This document shows, in pieces, positions 60,741 through 64,000 of a stretch of 64,000 bases of DNA. Position 1 is the stretch's first letter, and the number at the start of each line of letters is the position of its first letter. This DNA comes from Tragulus kanchil (lineage: Eukaryota; Chordata; Mammalia; Artiodactyla; Tragulidae), in assembly GCA_022376925.1 (NCBI GenBank), contig JAIOJX010000005.1:96011001-96075000 (forward strand), read 5' to 3'. The translations under genes were made by a program, and so were the position numbers. Below the pieces are notes generated by a model. That model was not told the origin of the DNA and did no database searches. It saw nothing but the letters and a program-made list of their open reading frames with translations.

Positions 60741-60770
60741 ACACACACACACAAACACACACACATACAT
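60741..60770. repeat. (CA)n microsatellite
   Basis: About 30 bases of CA repeats with one CAAA and one CATA interruption, at the tail side of the antisense SINE that follows. Confidence 0.9.
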
Positions 60771-60777
60771 ATAAAAT

Positions 60778-60992
60778 TTGCTTTCTTTATTTTTGGCTGT
60801 GCTGGATCTCCGTTGCTGAGTGGGCTTTTCTCTTCCTGTGGATCATTGGCACGAGAGTACAAGCTCAATAGCTGTTGCACATGGGCTTAGTTGCTCCACG
60901 GCATGTGTGGTCTTCCTAGATCAGGGATTGAGACCATGTGTCTCCTGCATTGGCAGGGGAATTCTTTACAACTGAGTCACCAGAGAAGTTCT
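60778..60992 (-). mobile_element. CHR-type SINE, antisense
   Basis: Begins tttatttttggctgtgctgg, continues with cttagttgctccacggcatg and ttcctagatcagggattgag, and ends in the reverse-complemented head (caccagagaagttc). The order matches antisense CHR SINE with an internal deletion. It is inserted into the old L1. Confidence 0.88.
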
Positions 60993-61999
60993 GAATTGCT
61001 GTAATTTACAGTAAGTTTTGAAATTATTAAGTGTGAGTCCTCCAGCTCTCTTCATCTTTTTCAGGATTTTTTAGGTTTCAGAGCTGTCTAAGATTCCACA
61101 TGTGTTTTATGATGAGTTTTCCTATTTCTGCAAAAATATCATTGGAATTTTGATAGAGATTGAATTAAATCTAATATTGTTTGTGGTAGTATTGCCATCT
61201 TAACAATATTAAGATTTCTAATCCCTGAACATGGGTTGTGTTCTACTTACTTCTGTCTTCTATTTATTTTAGCATTGTTTGTAGTTATCAACTGTATGGA
61301 TCATTTACCTCCTAAGTCAGTTTTTAGGATTTTTTTTTCTTGTTGATGATACTGTAAATGAAATTGTCTTCTTAATTTACTTTTTGGTGTTCTCTTTCTT
61401 TTTTGGAAAAGTTGGGAAAGATTAATATTGGTTCTTCTTGAAATCTTAGTATTAGAATTTATCATCAGGTCCAAATTTTTTTTCTCTGTTTTGAGAAATT
61501 CTTGATTATTGATTCAGTTTCCTAACTAGTAACAGATTTCCTGTTTTCTATTTCTTCATGCATTCATGTTTGTGGGTTTTGAGTTTCTAGGAATTTGTCT
61601 ATTTCATCTAGGTTATCCAATTTGATAGCTTATAGTGCTTACAGTACTCTATTATAATCCTATTTCTGTAGAATCAATAGAAAAATCCACAATTTGTTTA
61701 TGATTTAGTAATTTGAATATTTTCTTCTCTTTTTAAGTCCATGCAGCTGAAGGCCTGACACTTTTGTTGATCTTTTAAGAGAACCAATTTTTTTTTTTTT
61801 TTCCTGAGAATTAACTTTTGGTTTTTCTGATTTTCTCTATGATTTTTTTTTATATTTAGTTTATTTATTTATACACTAATCTTTATTATTTACATCTTTC
61901 TAAAGACTTTGGGCTTAATTTGTCATTCTTTTTTAATTCTTTAAGCTTTAAAGCTAGATCATTGAGTTGAAATTTTAATTGTCTTTTACTGTTAATCGT

Positions 62000-64000
62000 T
62001 TGTTGTCGCTGTATTGTTCAGATGCTAAGTCATATCCAACACTTTGCCACCTCGTTCACTGCAGCATATCAGACTTTTCTGTGCTCCACTATCACCCAGA
62101 GTTTGCTCAAGCTCTTGTCCATTGAGTCAGTGATTCTATCTAACCATCTCATCCTCTGTTACCCACTCTTCTTTTGCCCTCAATCTTTCCCAGCATCAAG
62201 AACAGTGAATCAGCTCTTCACATTATATAACCAAAGTATAGGAGCTTCAGCTTCAACAACAGTCTTTCCTGTGAATATTCAGGGTTGATTTCCTTTAGGA
62301 TTGACTGGTTTGAGGTCAGTGCTGTTCAAGGGACTCTCAAGAGTCTTCTACAGCACCACAATTCAAAGCATACATTCATTAACACTCAGTCTTCTTTATG
62401 ATTCAACTCTCACATCCATATATGACTACTGGGAAAATCATAGCTTTGACTATATGTACTTTGTCAGCAGTGATGTCTCTGCTTTTTGATACACTGGCTA
62501 AGTTTGTCATAGTTTTCCTTTCAAGGAGCAAGCGTCTTTTAATTTCATGGCTGTGGTCACCATCAGTATGATTTTGGAGCCCAAGAAAACAAAATCAGTC
62601 TGTTCTTCCACTTTTTCCTGCTTCTATTTTCCATGAAATGATGGGACTGGATGCCGTGATGTCAGTATTTTTTTTTTTTTAATGTTGAGTTTTTTTATGT
62701 TGAGCCAGGTTTTTCTCTCTCCTGTTTCACTCTCATCAAGAGACTCCTTAGTTTCTGTTCACTTTCTGCCTTAAGAGTGATAATCATCTGCATATATGAG
62801 GTTGTTTACATATTCCTTGCAAATATGACTCCAGCTTGTGATTCATCCACCCCAGAATTTCACATCATATACTATGCATGTAAGTTAAATAAGCAGGGTG
62901 ACAATATATAATTTTGTTGTACTCCATTCTCAATTTTGAACCAGTCCATTGTTCCATGTCTGGTTCTAAGTGTTATTTCTTGAGCTGCATATAGGTTTCA
63001 TAGGATAAAGTTAAGGTGATCTGATACTCTCATCTCTTTAAGAATGTTTTACAGTATTTTGTGATCCACACAGTCAAGGTTTTATTCTAGTCAATAAAGT
63101 AGAAGTAGGTTTTTTTTTTTTTTTTTTCTGGAGTTCTCCTGCTTTCTCCATGATCTCTGAGTCCTCTGCCTCTTTTACACCCAACTTATACATATAGAAG
63201 TTCACAGATAACATACTGCTGAAGCCTAGCTTGAAAGATTTTGAGCATAACCTTGCTAGCATGAGTGCAATTATATGGTAATTTGAGCATTCTCTGTCAT
63301 TACTCTTCTCTGAGTTTAAAATGAAAACTGTTATCTTCCAGTCCTCTGGCCAGTGGTGTTTGACAACTTTACTGACATGTTGAGTGCAGTACTTCAGCAG
63401 CAGCATCTTTTAAGATTTGAAACAGATTAGTTGGAATTTCATCACCATCACTAGCTTTGTTTGTAGTAGTGTTTCCTAAGGCCCACTTGACTTAACACTC
63501 CAAGATGTTCAGTTCTAGGTGAGTGACCACACCATATTGGTTATCCAGGTCATTAAGACCTTTCTTGTAAAGTGCATCTATGGATTCCTGCCACTTCTTA
63601 ATCTCTTCTTCTGTTAGATCCTTGTCATTTTTGTTCCTTAGAGTGCCCATCTTTGCATGAAATTAATATCCCCAATTTTCTTCAAGAGATCTATAGTCTT
63701 TCCCATTCTGTTGTTCTCCTCTGTTTCTTTGTATTGTTCATTTAAGAAGGCTTTCTTATCTCTCTTTGCTATTCTCTGGAACTCTGCATTCAGTAAGGTA
63801 TATCTTTCCCTGTCTCCTTTGCCTTTCACTTCTCATATTTCCTCAGCTTTTTGTAAAGCCTCCTCAGACAACCACTTGCCTTCTTGCATTTCTTTTTTCC
63901 TTACAATGGCTTTGGTCATTGTCTCCTGTACAGTGTTACAAACCTCTGTCCATAATTTTTCAGGCACTCTGTCTACCAGATTTAATCCCTTGAATCTATT
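62000..64000 (-). pseudogene. BovB (RTE) LINE ORF remnant with RT region, antisense, cut by the window edge
   Basis: BovB runs antisense from the ctgtattgttcagatgctaag stretch to the end of the window. In minus-strand order toward the left it holds an RT-upstream segment (frame at 63638-63829), an RT fingers/palm region (63074-63406, with MLARLCSKSF and ending in KKKKKK from a T run), and the C-terminal part near 62100-62450. Stops, frameshifts and small deletions are frequent and no catalytic YxDD-like motif is readable in an open frame. It supplies the BovB segment that is missing from the element at 1-5 kb. The 5' part lies beyond 64000. Confidence 0.9.

Larger units (their letters stand above)
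60120..61990 (-). mobile_element. Old L1 (L1M-type) LINE, antisense, interrupted by a SINE
   Basis: From about 60180 the text follows the antisense order of an old L1: a 3' stretch (gtaaatttttacaaggtgaa), then gcacataaatttattccagg, the ttcttttccattagtctaag stretch, and after the SINE the RT-upstream part (gatagagattgaattaaatc, gaatttgtctatttcatcta). No frame is intact. The SINE and a CA run at 60741-60992 split it. Confidence 0.72.

Noticed and set aside
3528..60992. tRNA genes suggested by A-box and B-box-like strings
   Set aside because: All such strings lie in SINE heads. None has a full cloverleaf with its own flanks.

Overview
The window is ruminant nuclear DNA: AT-rich, intergenic, and with no host gene that I can support. 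The lineage call rests on its interspersed repeats. There are several BovB (RTE) LINE fragments, Bov-tA SINEs, CHR-type tRNA-derived SINEs, six independent insertions of another tRNA-headed SINE, and a nearly full-length L1 of the bovine type. All the open reading frames I examined are retrotransposon remnants, antisense shadows of them, or chance frames in AT-rich DNA.

The dominant feature is an unusual architecture. Nineteen head-to-tail direct duplications, plus the tail of a twentieth entering from the left edge, cover most of positions 1-59932. Each has a period of about 1.06-1.19 kb, but each involves a different, unrelated sequence. The two copies are nearly identical, apart from a few tens of bases beside the central junction, where one copy looks like a garbled, mostly shortened version of the other. 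Neighbouring pairs sometimes overlap, so some stretches occur three times. About 21 kb (one third) of the window is second-copy sequence. The likeliest reading is an assembly artefact: overlapping contig ends of about 1.1 kb, with low-quality tips, placed side by side instead of merged. A biological process making uniform 1.1 kb duplications of unrelated DNA would be new, but the junction pattern argues against it.

Layout. 1-5 kb: an antisense BovB element, interrupted by an L1 3' end (with loss of at least 1.5 kb of BovB) and by a SINE. 5.5-7.5 kb: duplicated AT-rich DNA with a SINE. 8.54-16.76 kb: antisense L1 with a 17 bp target-site duplication, degenerate ORF1 and ORF2, and a 5' UTR holding two tandem 144 bp monomers. 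16.4-32 kb: low-repeat DNA in duplicated blocks, with two SINEs and old L1 pieces. 32.4-35.6 kb: a cluster of SINEs. 35.5-45 kb: AT-rich duplicated DNA with a strong hairpin. 45-50 kb: a BovB piece and a SINE. 50-57.7 kb: L1 pieces, including a twin-primed inversion. 60-64 kb: an old L1 and then a BovB RT region that runs off the edge; this last part has no duplication.

There is no operon, pathway or regulated gene set to describe. The history is one of nested retrotransposition overlaid by the duplication pattern.
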